Origin: Anas platyrhynchos
Taxonomy: Eukaryota > Chordata > Aves > Anseriformes > Anatidae
Reading direction: 5' to 3'
Length of the DNA stretch: 64,000 nt
Assembly: GCF_047663525.1 (NCBI RefSeq)
Contig: NC_092602.1
Span: 9,173,501-9,237,500 of the forward strand
The translations under genes and the position numbers were made by a program. Under the pieces are notes generated by a model, which worked only from the letters and a program-made list of their open reading frames with translations, was not told the DNA's origin and searched no databases. Position 1 is the stretch's first letter. The number at the start of each line of letters is the position of its first letter. Below, in pieces: positions 48,474-61,059 of the stretch.

Positions 48474-51400
48474 TCAAAGCCTGGTGCAGTAGGTGTAATC
48501 CTCCGTGACATGGTTTGGAGTTGCTGGAACACACTTCTTCTTAAAGTTTAGCTTATTAAATTCTTCTGTGATTTCCACGGTTGACTTCCCTTTTGTTTCT
48601 GGAAGGAACAGGTGGACAATTGTCCCTGAAGTGAAAAGTACCCCCATAAAGATGAGGAAACAGAATTGCTTGAGTCTTTCCTGCAGGGAAGAGCAGAGCA
48701 AGAAAAAGAGCAAGATGAGCAAATCTCTTCGCTTGTCACTTTCTTGGGACAGATTTTGTATTTGGGTCCCAAGGTACTTTGAAGTTGATAAGGGATTCTT
48801 TGCATTTTGGCCTTTGACAAGCATTTAAGTTTGAATCAGTCTCCTGAGCAAATCTGGGCCTGTTACTTCCAAGAGTGGTCTTGGGAGAGCAGGCACCAAG
48901 ACCTCTCTAAAGTGCCACTGCCACCTCCCGCTGCTCTCCTTCCCGTCCCGTGGCTGACTCTGGAGCCTAGTGGCGGGGCCATGTCCCGGGGACAGTGACT
49001 CACCACGATGAAGGGGAAGGTTGTTCCGATCACAAAGATGCCCACCCAGTTGAGAACAGCGCCGATCACAAAGGCGGGTGGTCTGCACGACATCTGGAAA
49101 ATTTCAGCCCTGATGGAAATTGTGGCACCAGCTGAAAGGAGAGTGGAGTAAGAATTACTTGTCGATGTGTTTCACTTGGATGTTCGGATTGCATGTTACC
49201 ATTGCACAGTCAGCAAACAGGTGCTGCTGTCATGGACCAGCATTCAAAAGGCTCGAGTATGTTGCTCTCGTTTAGGAAAGAAAATGTTTGTGGTGTCTTA
49301 CAAACAGCTAGACATCACTTTATTTAAATATTGATTTATTCAAATAAATTCATTGGGAAGATTCTAGAATTAGCAGTTTAACACTTGCAAAAATCTGACA
49401 TCTTCTCATGAAAAAAAGTATGGAATAATGATTCTTATATACAAGAATTCCCAGTATGATGTTGCTAGTCACCAACAAGTGATCATCCCAGATTCACTTC
49501 CTGGGCATTTCAGTTCTGTTTTGAAGTCACTGAACTTTGCCAGCTTTGAGTTAGGAAAATAACTCCACCTGCCATGTGGGAAGGCAAATACTCAAAAATA
49601 GGCTTTTTATGTTAAAGAGGAGTAGTAGTATACATTAGGAAAAGAGCTCCTCCAAAGGAGGGTTTCTACACTGCTGCTCATTTGTGAAAAGAAGTAATAT
49701 TATATGACACAGAATTTGAAAGAACTCTTGCTTTTCTTTTTCGCTTTCTTTCTTAGTACTTCTAAGAAATCTTTAACCCATCAGCTCGTGTTCTATATTT
49801 TCTGGTTTTCTGGTGAGCTCTTTTTGCTCTCTTCCTTCATTGGTCTCTCAGTCTCTCATTAGAAAAACCCAAACCTGATGACACGGAAGTTTCTGGCCAG
49901 TGACTGACCAAATGACTACAAGGTTAGGTTAAATGAATTTACTTATGCTAAATGTTATGCAATATTATGCAGTATTTTTCCCAGCCATATTAATTAGTTC
50001 ACATGACTTGATTCCTTTATTTCTTTTGAATGAAGTACTTACCTGGCCCAATTCCAAAGACAACTACAAACAAGATAATCAGACAAAGGCTGCAGTATGG
50101 CATCCAGAAATACCAATCCTGGGGAAAAAAATCACAGTAAGAAAACCATACACCAGTTCTGGGTGAAATCTGTTAATTAGGTTAGCAGGTTAAATAGGTT
50201 ATAGAAGCTTATTGTTTTCCAACATTGTCACTTCAAGAAGCAATATCCAGTGTGTGGGAACAGGCAAAGAAATGTGAGTACTTCTTTCCATGGATGGAGC
50301 AGTGAGGTTTCTGTTAAGTGTGCAGAGAAGCATGTTTGCTGGTGGGGAGCAGCTGTCAAGCTTAGAAGCCTTCAATTAAAGGTTGTACAAATAGCTCTTT
50401 CCCACCCTGACCTTTTTCCTCCTTGACCCCACAGTGCTTCCCCTAACCCTTAGTGATACAGGAAGGCCAAATCACATCTTTTTTTTTGCTTTTGACAGGT
50501 GACAGCTATAATAATTCTACTGAAAAGGAAATTTCCTAGATGTTAGTCAAGAAGATATAAAACAAAATGCTTTAAGAAAAGATTTATCTCTCCTGTGTCT
50601 GAGATCCTTCATGAATGAAACAGAAATGGAAGTTTGCTGCCACCTTGCTTCCAGGGCAATTTTGCAGTAGTCTCTATGGGAGAGCTCCTGGATCAATGCT
50701 GGTGACCCAGGAGACTTGTTTCTAAAGTTACAGCAACGACAGCATTACAGAGGTGAACTGCTCTGCAGTATGTGCATTTCCAGTCTCTTCTGCAGCAGTT
50801 AAACTTAAAGTTAAATGATGCAAAGAGTCTGTTTTGGTGTTTGTTTGTTTGCTTTCACTGATTTGTTAAGAGCTGCATGCAGAGAAAGGCCATTTACCTA
50901 TGACTGTCTTTTAGTTTATGCTGGCCAGTGGTTGGTGCTTGCAGCCCGATGAAACCAGGACTCACAGCTAGTATCTCGGTGCTTCCTGTGCTCCTCGCTG
51001 AGCACGTGTGAACTTGGGGACGCAGGAGTATAGGAGTGCTGGCTAAGAGAAGGTTTAATCCTATGTACAGACAAATTGATCTTTAGACTATTCCCTTCAT
51101 CTGCCCCAGAGGTAAGCTGTTAACACAGATGTTACTTTGGCACTTCTAAGCCTCACTTTTCTTTCTCAGTAGCATGTTGAGCAGATGTTAAAATAGAATA
51201 GATAATAGAAAGACCTGCCAGAAGAATTTCCTTACCTGTAGGGAGAGAGTCACTGTGATAGCAGCTAGCAGTGAACCCATGATGTAGTAGCCTCCTCTTA
51301 CGAGTGTTTTCCTGCCCAGACGCTCAATGATGGAGCTCTGAGGGACAGAAATCACACTGGTATCAGTGCTAGAAAAGCAAATTATGACCCATTCCCACAG

Positions 51401-54400
51401 TAATGTGACTTACACAGACCACAGCAGCTAAAAGTTCCGAGAGCCCAACAGACAGGGTCATATAGGAGATCATTCTGTCATCAAAGCCAGCTGCCTGGAG
51501 GACTTCAAAAGTATAAAAATAAATCTAGGAAAAAACAAACAAATATAAAACTGTAAGACAAGAATGCAATGATTTCTTAGCCATGCCTGTGTGCCACTGC
51601 CCTGGATGCAAGCTAATAGCCAAGGAGGATGCAGCTCAGCTTTGGAGTAAGCTAGATTTCTGCACTCTTTTAGGTAGTATTCACTTTTTTTTGGCAGACA
51701 AAAACATTGTAAAACATTATTAATTAATTAATTTTATGAAAGATAAAATTCTGTGGTAAAAGGACCTCCAGCTGCTGCAATGTAATTAGGTTTGCATAGA
51801 CCTGATTTAGGGGCTTTCAGAAACAGCCAGGCATATCATCATTTCTGGAGCCTGTCCAAGAACATATATCCTTCTTTCCCAAGAAACAAGACATGGGCTA
51901 TGGAATCAAGAGGGAGCAGAATGAACATCTTTTCTTTTCAAGTATCTCTGCTCTATTTGGAACTTTCCTGAGAAGGTAAAGATTCCAGTTTAAGCTGTGG
52001 CAGACTCAGTTATGTATTTCCTTCACAGATGTTGCTGAACCGTGAAGCTACACATGGAGGAATGACACAGACGATTGCAAAGCTGTGGCTTCAAAATGGT
52101 CCCAGAGAAGTTCTGATCTGAGGAAGAGGAGAAGAACTGCAGAAGCCGCCAGAACTGTGAGTCTGCTCCTTGATTAGCTTTAAAGTTGGGGTGTGTACTG
52201 CCGTCCCAACACGTGTGCTCCTTAGGATGCTGAGGGACAGGGGCCAAATAGCAGCAGCTGCAGGCAGCAGTAACATAAAATTATGCTGTGTTTTTTGCCA
52301 AGACAAGGTGGGCTCATTTGTAGAAGCAGGTTCTGGGGCCTTGTAGCAGCTGCCCCAAAATGGCTGTTAAATAATAACGGATGATGTTAACTCCAGCAAG
52401 GACCAAGAGCTGGGCAAAAGGATGTCACACACAGAGCCTGGCCAAGCTCTGCATGCTGCTGCTGCTGCTGTGGAGGAGGGTAGGCAGAAAACAAACTGTG
52501 GCTGAGAAACCTGAGGAAAATCAGGAGAACTCCTGAGAACCATGAGATGTCTCTAAGGTTGTCAGCAAATGTTTTGAGACTTTAAGTGGGAAATGCACTC
52601 AACTGCACTGATGCCACTTAGCTGAACTGTGGCACTAAGAATAATTATCATGTACAGCTGCCAACGGAAAGCTGGTTCTTTCATTAGCTCCAGGACACTC
52701 AAGATCTTGGTGTTTTTCATTGTTGCCTTCTCTTTCATGATGTCATCAATCTCTGCTTGGTGATGGCCTTCACCCCAAAGCTGCCTTATGGCTGTGGAGG
52801 AGAATGAGAGTGAGACCTGCCATGTTAATTCGGCTCTGTTGTTTGTTGACTGAGGAGTTTGTTAAGTAGGTGATGCATATCTCTGTCAGAACAGCACGCG
52901 TGGGCTGTGTCTGTGGTGTGAGGCGCTGAGGTCCTATGGTGCATTCCAGAGCCCTGGTACCCTCTTGTACAGAGGAGCCTGTTCTGACAGGGGACCTAGT
53001 GGGGTGAACAACGACTCCCTCCCTGCCCACGGGTCTGCTTTTCTCCCTTCCACCTTCTCTCAGGGTATAAGCATGGTACAAAGCCAAAATCAGAGCTGAG
53101 TGGTGCCTTGTGGAGCCCCTGCAGTGTAAACAGCCATTTATCATTTATCATTATTTATCATTTATCATTAAACTGCTCAGGGGGTGTCAGCTGAATATAA
53201 AATGTTTTATTATTACAGAATGGTAAAGAGATGTAGTTTCATGTTCTAATTGGAACTACGACAAAAATATACTTTGTGGATATTCACAGAGTCATCTTAG
53301 AAATGAGCAGGGAGAAACTTTTGGCATGGGGAAAGCAAACATCACAAACCAATTGAAAGCCAAATGCAGAATAGGAACCCAAAGCCCTCAGTTACCTTTC
53401 TTGCATCCTTCCTGGTCTCCTTTGTGTATGAGGAGATAAGGTGGGGACTCAGGGAAGAAGGGCAGGGTGAGCAGCTGGACCAGGGCAGGAATTCCACAGG
53501 AGGCCATCAGCACGGGCCACAGGGAGCGACTGCCCAGCAGCTCCCTGGAGGGGATAAAACACATGTGTGTAGAATAAAAGTTCATTGCACTGTTTTTTGA
53601 GAAGAGAAAGGAGTGGACGGAGAAGCAGAGGAGGAAGCAAAAGGTAGAGGAGGTCCAGGTAAATCATTTGTACTATACCTTTGTCCTGCAATTTGCCCTG
53701 TGGCTTTTCCCAGTGACCAAAAGAAAGAGGCAGTGGAGTTTGCAAATCCACGTAGCTTCTTAGGGGAAACTTCCCCAAGATACTGATGATGTAAGGGAAC
53801 GCAAAGGCCTTGAGGTGAGGAGGGAATTATGGGAGAGAAGCAAGAAGACATTCATAACCATGGGAAATAAAACTGAATGTAAAAAATCAAGCAGTACAGA
53901 ACATAGCTGCTTCATGCACCAAATCTCAGCCCAGGTGTGAGATTTTGTAGTACCAGATTTTCTAACGCTTTCTGCAAAACCGTTCAGTTCCTGCCCTATT
54001 TGCACAGTGCAGTTTTCTGATCTTAGGAAATGCACACCTCAGGGATGTTGCCTCATCACAGTGTCTCTTTTGAATCTTAGCAGATTTTAGAGGAAATAGA
54101 GCATGCAAGTGCTGAATAACTAAACACCCTGTAGTAATATCTAATTTGCATGTAGTCAGCCTGCATAATCTCAGCCCTTTTTGACATGATGTTATGGACG
54201 AGCTGGTATGGTCAATCCATAGCAGATTAAAGTAAGTGGCTTTATATTCAATGTTGATTTGTACATGATTTGGGGGGAGGCATAAGTATTTCTTTTTTAC
54301 TGTACAGCAATAACATTGGCTTCAGGCAGAGTTGATTTTTCCAGCTATCAGTGAAGTACTTAATAACTCAGAAATTCTGAAATCTAGCTGGGAACAAGAG

Positions 54401-57400
54401 GTTTTTCCTGATGGTCACAGGCCATTTTATCTGATTTGAAAACAACATTTTCTTCTCCTGGCTTAGTGCGATGGCAAAGTGATGGAGATATGCAATCTCT
54501 TTAACAAAAATTAAGTATTTGCATGAGGCAAGATACAGGCTTTATAGATCATAGCAGGGCCACTGTGGGTGAGTAATTCTCAAAAGACTGTTGTTCTTCA
54601 ATGTGGCTGTATGTCAGAGAAGCAATTTACAAAATTTGGTTGTTTGAAACACAGACATTAATTTCTAATGAAATAAGTTAAAATAGGCATTCTTGTGAAT
54701 ATCTAAAACTGAGTGGAAGAGCACCCTTTCTTGTAGGAGACAAATACAAGGCGTACTGATCCTAGCACAGGATGATTTCTCTGTATATAGACTACCTACC
54801 AGGACTGATTTTACTCAATTATGCCCAGCTCTTTGTACTAACCCCAAGGACTTACAGCTTAAAAACAGGTTCAATGTAGAATGTTCCTGAAATATGTACA
54901 GAGTCAAAATGAAATGGCATGACTTTGAACAGCCTGGTTTTCTGGAGCCTTATGAGAATACTAGATTTCTAGATTTAAACCATGTCTCATACAATTTCAA
55001 GTACTGTTTGTCAAGATTACAGTAATACTGCATCCATTTTCCAATAGAAAAAAAAAAGTTTTAAATAGTATCAAAACATTTCTGACAGCTCTGAATATTC
55101 ATGCACGTGGCAAAGCTGAATTTCATTTGGTATAAGCAGAATTAGTAATAATTAGGCTCTTTATTGCCAATTGTTACAGAAGATCTTCTGACAAGGGATC
55201 ACTGACTTTAAGATTTTATTTTCTTAGTGAAGGGTTATATACTTTAAATAAACATGTGCCATTTTGGGAGAGGGTGCTGACCCGTGGGAGCAGTCACCTA
55301 CCTGCACTTACGCCACACAGGAAGCGCCCAATTAGGATCATCTCGAAGGACCGGGCCATTTTGCTGCAGCCCATGACAGATGCTGCAGTTATCATAAGGA
55401 GATTGGTGCACAGGAGACATTTTTTTCTGTAAGTGCAAGAAAGTCAAAAGAATTTTTGTAGATCAGGAGGGAATTGGCATTTAAGCTCTTGGCACATAGG
55501 ATGTCCTGGGTGAAATTATCTTGCTAGTTTTGTCAAGTTATGCATATGTGGACCGGGACAAAATAAGCCCCTCCGCTCTGTTGACACTGGATGCTCTGTG
55601 TCCCTAATACACAGAATTATATTGTCATCCAGCTAGCTCAGGATATGAACAGGGAGAATTCACTAAAGCCAAGGTTGTTCTTTGTATGGTCAGCAGAGAA
55701 AGGCCTTTGCAAAAAAAGGCTTTTTCCAGATTCCCTGGCAAATGTATGAGCACCATCATTTCTAGGAGATGACTGCCAGCCAGTGTTGCCTCCCTTCTGG
55801 ATCATACGTTGAAGTTTCTTTCCCATGTAAACCAGGGAGTGGGAGATGAGGAAGGGAAACGGCGTGTGTACAAGGACTCATGGCTAGACCTGGGAGTTTG
55901 GGAACGCTTCTGGGTTTTGTAGCAGAGAAAAAGTCTTCTTGCTTTTCTGCACATGAAAATCGACCATGGAACACATTGATGTAGCACTTTGGAGCATCTC
56001 GATGCTGCTGTGTTGTGAGTAGCACCTCCAAGAAACACTCTGCCTTCAGCCAGGAGGCTGCCTTTCCTCCTTGCCAGTAGTAACCCAGCCTCCCTGACTG
56101 CATCTGGTGTGACCGCCGGCAGCACAAAGGACTGGCAGTGCTGCAGGACAAGGGCAGCAGAATTTGTTGACACCACTGCCAAGCCGGCTGTAGTACAGCT
56201 GTTACTAAGCCTGAAAATCTATCTCACATTTAAAAACGCCAACTGTCATTTCTTTAGGTTAAGACCCGATTGACAAATTCTTTAAACATACATACTTGCC
56301 ATACTTGACAGTGAGGTATCTGCTTCCTGAGGATCCCACGAGACCTCCTATGCCGAAGATGGACACGGTGATGGACCACAGAAACAGGAGGTTATCCTGG
56401 TGGATGGGGTACCCGTACCGCTCCAGCCACGTTTCATTAATGAAAGCCTTAACGTGCTGAGACAGAAAAAAGGATTCTCATTAACAATAACCATGACTCC
56501 ACTGCATGTATTTTATTACCGTTAGAACACAATTTTGTTGCTTCAGCCGAAGCCACTATTCCATACAGACTCTAAAAGTTTGCATTAGCTAATAGCCATA
56601 GTGCAGTAGAGTACACTATGTTGATTTTGCCAGCAGGAGGGGTTTGTTCTTTTTTTTGTTGCTCCTGAAATCAGAGGAACCAAGGCCTGGACCTGTGCTT
56701 AGGAAAATGTGAACTGCCCCATAGAGTTCTGTGGATGTGTTGTTTTTTCTCTGACAAACCACACTCATAATAATAATAACTTGCCTTAAGGTGATTTCTA
56801 CTAAATAAGAAGCCTCAGCATTTTTACCTGTGGTCAGAGGAGGGAAGCAGATGTTTTCTTACAGCGTGCCTCACTTGCCTTGCTCTGTTTGTCTACCCTG
56901 CGGATGGGCTGTAAGCGTGCCAGATGGTCCCACGGGAGCAGACACGTGCTGTAAGTTTACGGGCAGAGGCCACGCCTGTGGGTGCCTCTTTGAGGAACAG
57001 CTCTATAAACAACAACTCTCTCTTTCCAGCACTTTGACATGTTCTGCTTTACACAGTAGCACAGTAACGGGAATGAAACATGAGAGGAGAACAGAGTGAT
57101 GAAGCCCCTGCTGGCTGTCAGAGGAGCATCCTCAGACAAGAATGAAGACTCAGTGACACCACTAACCAGTGTGCTGTGTGAATCTTTGCCTACCCGAGAC
57201 ATGTAGGTGATTGTAGAAACCTGAAAGCCATTTTGGAATGTTCCACCGATCCCCAGGACAGCGATCATTTGAAAGAGCCCCTGGTACTGTACCTGCAAAG
57301 GTAGAACAAAACCTTTTTAAAAAGGTTTTAAAAAGGCTTGTAGTCACACCAGTCTGTTCCTTAAACGTGTGGATCATTCTCTAGTAACATTTGTTGAAGG

Positions 57401-58551
57401 AACTTGCAGGGGTACATCCTGCTGGGACTTCCCTACAGCCAGCTGGGGGAAATACAGACTGCAGCGTTACCTTTCCCTCTCCTCCTGATCATCAGTTAAC
57501 AGTGACAAGCAGAAGGTTGTTCCACACCCCAGGGCTAATACATGTGAGAGTGGTTTTGGGGCAGGAGGCCTTACCTTCCTCTCTGCTACCTGGGCAGTGC
57601 CCGGGCTATTTGCAGCTCGGACCCCTGCCCACCATAGTGCCCAAGCCCAGTGCCCAAGTACCCAGAGGATCTTTCCTATTTTAACTGAGAGTCGCTGCTG
57701 GGCTTGCTGCCTTTCAGGCCCCTGCACAGGGATCCTTCAATTCGAGGGTTGTGGCAAAGCCCCCTGAAATTGCCCATAGCAGCTAAAAATTAAACAAACA
57801 AACAAGTCTAAAATGGGCAGAAAACCAGACTAATGTTGCTTGTAGCATGTTTTTCCACTCAGGTTTCTGTCAGTGTGACAGAATCCATGTTTTCTACCTA
57901 CACGGAGCAGAAGAAACAGCAAGGACAAGTTTTGTGACAGCTGTGCATTCTGTGCTGATTCTGCTCGAGCTGTGCTACAGGAGGAAAGTCTCTTCTCTAG
58001 CTGCTATTACCACGGTCAGTTCTGAACTCCTGCCCTGCCTGTCTGTCTCAAGCAGCAGTCATCTTAATTTCCCAGGAGCTCTGGAAAATAGGCATTGCAC
58101 TGTGATGCTTTTCTGGTTGCTTACAGATCCAAAAATGCGCAGTCAGCGCTGCTGTTACATTTGCACTGCAGCAACCTTTGCAACAGGACAGTGAATATGC
58201 GGAGAATGAATGAAGAATTGCCCTTCAGAGGTGCCCTGCCATATTCTCTTTCCTAGAAGAGAGGCTCACTGTGGTGAGCCGAAGCTGGGAGCTCTTTCTT
58301 GAACAAGGATCGTGCTAACTGAAGGTGTTACACTGATGAGCAAGGCAGCAGCTCTGAGTTCAGCTCAGCCATAGCCAGAATATAAATGCTGCAGGCTCCC
58401 GTAAACATCCCTGTCTGTGGTCACAGCTGGCAACATCCAGTCCTGTTCCCTGCATTTCAAAAACTCTGCCTGTCAACCGACAGCAGACAGAAATATCCGA
58501 GATGTAAATCCCTCACCAAATACTTACCAGGTCTGAGAGGAAGCCGGTCAT
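48474..58551 (-). CDS. SLC2A11-like facilitative hexose transporter, copy 2
   Basis: Second complete SLC2A11-type transporter, 499 aa. The twelve exons are 58528-58551, 57194-57292, 56296-56456, 55302-55426, 53679-53808, 53396-53544, 52604-52791, 51414-51524, 51236-51337, 50043-50118, 49004-49131 and 48474-48680. Each has the same length as its partner in copy 1. The start is MTGFLSDL. Signatures are FINETW, a KYGKKK loop, [23 protein letters not shown]7 [31 protein letters not shown] and PETKG at 458-462; the tail ends YCTRL. At the TM7 position equivalent to GLUT1 Asn288 this copy has Ser291, where copy 1 has Asn. All splice sites and the frame are intact. It lies between copy 1 and a broken remnant of a further copy. 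By analogy with the SLC2A11B gene of birds it may serve pigment cells, but that is inference. Confidence 0.95.
53134..53170 (+). repeat. CATTTAT tandem repeat in copy 2 intron
   Basis: About five imperfect copies of a seven-base AT-rich unit in the intron between exons 6 and 7 of transporter copy 2. Confidence 0.8.
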
Positions 58552-58724
58552 CTCTGGCTACGGGGCTGGCTGTCCTGCGTGCGGTGTCTGTGTCATCCCA
58601 GGCTTCTGGCTCCTGCCTGCTGGTGTTGCAGTGGGTATCTGGCTTCAGGGAACAGAGTTAAATTTTTACTATTGTGTCTTCACTCGCTTACGTTTACTTC
58701 GACTGGCCAAAGTTAACACTGCCA

Positions 58725-58738
58725 GATTAAATATTTCA
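58725..58738 (-). promoter_or_regulatory. Shared upstream element of transporter copy 2
   Basis: Same TGAAATATTTAATC 14-mer as upstream of copy 1, about 174 bases before the ATG at 58551. A GTTTACTT (forkhead-like AAGTAAAC on the minus strand) followed by AGTTAA lies between element and ATG in both copies, though spacing differs. Confidence 0.45.
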
Positions 58739-60823
58739 GGAAATAATTGCATCTGGTCCAGCCCGCAGGGGGAAAGTTTCAAGGCAGAGGAAGTTTGCAC
58801 CTGGGGGGACTGAGAGGAAAAAGAGAACAGCTCAGGAAAAAAAAAATCTAAACAGTTTTCAGGAACAGTAAAATATTTCTGTGATATGAACCAAGCAGTA
58901 TTTCTGCCATAATCTGCACCAAAACGCAGTTGGTAAGACATTTAGCTACTGGTGTTTATTATTAAGTAAAGATGTGGTGTTCAGTTTCAGATGCACTGGT
59001 ATGGTAAATAGCTTTTATTAGATGAAAAATGGACAGTCTCAAACACAGCTATTCAATAGGCATGAGATACAAGTAGCAAATTTCAAAGCTCAATTCAGCC
59101 GTTCGGACTTTATGTGTTGGCTAGACTGTACCGAGGAAGGGTTCTTGTCTGGTGGTTATGAGGGCATTCGTTGGCCAGGAGAGGTGAAAAGGCTCCAGCT
59201 GATAACTGCGCCCTGGCAGCAGCTTTTGGAGCAGAGCTTGGTGCTGAAGCAGGCAGTAACTGTGCGATCCGCTTCCTCGTGAGAGTCAGCAAAGGGAGTA
59301 AATACCTCTCAGTGAGTTAGGATGGTGCAGCTGGGCTCTCAATCCCTCTGCTTCAGCTTTGAGCATTACAGACACAGAACAACTCCAAACCTGGTGCTGC
59401 AGCCACTGAGAAGTCACCTTCGGTCCCCAGAGGCTCCCAAACTGTGACTCTGCATGGCTCCAGCTAGAGATGGCATTTGGAAGAGAGGTGTGCCTGGGGC
59501 TCTCATGTGTGCTTGACGCTGTGTGCTATTCCTGCTTTCAAAGCCTCCTGCTTTCTCTTGGTCAGGCCAGGGGACTTTCCCCCAGCCCCAAGGCTTGGTG
59601 TGGGGGCAGATGTGACAATGGGGTTGTGCTGGAGCCCTCAGTAAATGCCTAAGCTCATCCTCAGGACTTGTACTTTTAGTTCATAAAACACATAATGCAA
59701 TTATTTACAGAGGGTTTTTCTGCAAATACTGTGAGTCTAAAGAAATGAGAAAAAATGCATGTTAATAATAAAACCTTGGTTACTGCTGTAATTCCAACTA
59801 TTGCCTATATAACCGCACAGCAAATGCTGTTTTTTCTGGCTTGTGATAGTGGCCAGAATGATTTGGCATTTTTGTATTTTCTCTTGAATGCCAACAAGTG
59901 TAACATTCTGGTTGTATTAAAATGCAAATCACATAGCTATTGATTGATTATTTTATTGTTTCAAAATGTAAATTTGTATTACATAATGATTTTTCTCAAT
60001 TTGTATCAAAGCACAGGTTTTCATGTTACAACGATTCCTACACTCCTTGCAAAGTAATTGCTGAGGATCTCACATAGCAGCAATTCCACTAGCTCACAAT
60101 CAAATTTCTCTTACACGTTTGTGTCTTTCTGGTGATCCTGAGCCGCATAGCTCAGACTTTATAGCATGGTACTGGTTCACCTTAGCTGCAATTTTAGGAG
60201 TGAGCTCGGGAGACTTTTGCTGTTCCTTTCTCTCTAAGGAATCAAGCAGTGAGGACAGGCTCTTGGCTTCTGCTTGTGCCCTGTGCCCTGCTTCAAAAAC
60301 CAGCTACCATATATCACCTCTGCTGCTTTCTGCTGTGCTCCTTTATGTCTGTACTTCTTTGTAGTAGTCCAGTATTGCAGTTCTCCCCAGGGAATTAATA
60401 GTACTTGGAAATCAGCAAGCCTTAACCAACTTATACATGGCCCCAATACCCTGCCAGTTCTCTCCTCCTGCTCCCTCCACGCGTTCGTTGTGCCTCCCGC
60501 GGTGCTTGTGCCACACCACACGTTCCTGCAGGTCCTGGGGAAGGTCGCAGCGGTAGGAAAGGGGCTAAAAGTCAGAGCACCAAATGAGTAACCGAGGCTG
60601 CAACAATCTCATACCCTGTGACACAAGAAAACTGCTCTATTGAATCTGGAATGCAAAGCTGACTGGGGAAAAGGAGACACTCGGTTCTCTCCTCATTTCT
60701 GCTTTCCCCTAAAAAATCAGGCCTGTTTTTTTTTTTTTTTCTTTTTTTCTCCACACAGAAGTCCTATTTACAATCCATTCTCCTTCCGTTCCCCTTTGGA
60801 CTCTACTATTGCTCTTGCTTTAC
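58739..60823. other. Spacer between the transporter remnant and copy 2
   Basis: I looked for remains of exons 10-12 here and found none. A T run lies at about 60727-60748. Short open frames on both strands have no supporting signals. Confidence 0.5.
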
Positions 60824-61059
60824 TTATGTAATGTCAGCAAGACAGCACCGAGGCCACAGAGCCCTTCCACAGCAGCATCTTCCTACCGCACTGCTCAGTG
60901 GTAAAGGCCTGGGAGGGCCTTTTGGGCCCTTGGGGACACTCTGATGCAGTGCACCTTACACACAGCACGGTGGAGAGGAATGCACAGGCCAGCCCATGGT
61001 GATGTGGATGGAATTAGGCCCTCTTCAAACCCAGCTGCCTCAAGAGTGTAGAAGTAGGA
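60824..61059 (-). pseudogene. Remnant of an SLC2A11-like gene (exons 8 and 9)
   Basis: Two neighbouring exon remains on the minus strand. The first, 60960-61059, follows a TAG acceptor and reads YFYTLEAAGFEEGLIPS, matching exon 8 ([19 protein letters not shown] in copy 2, FEEYLIPY in copy 1), and still ends at a GTAAGG donor; it is 100 bp instead of 111. The second, 60824-60908, follows a CAG acceptor and reads TTEQCGRKMLLWKGS, matching exon 9 (IIERLGRK and GRKVLLWGG); it is 85 bp instead of 102 and runs into a stop codon. The intron between them is about 51 bp, close to the 76 bp of copy 2. With lengths out of frame and no other exons found, this is a dead copy of the transporter family. Confidence 0.8.
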
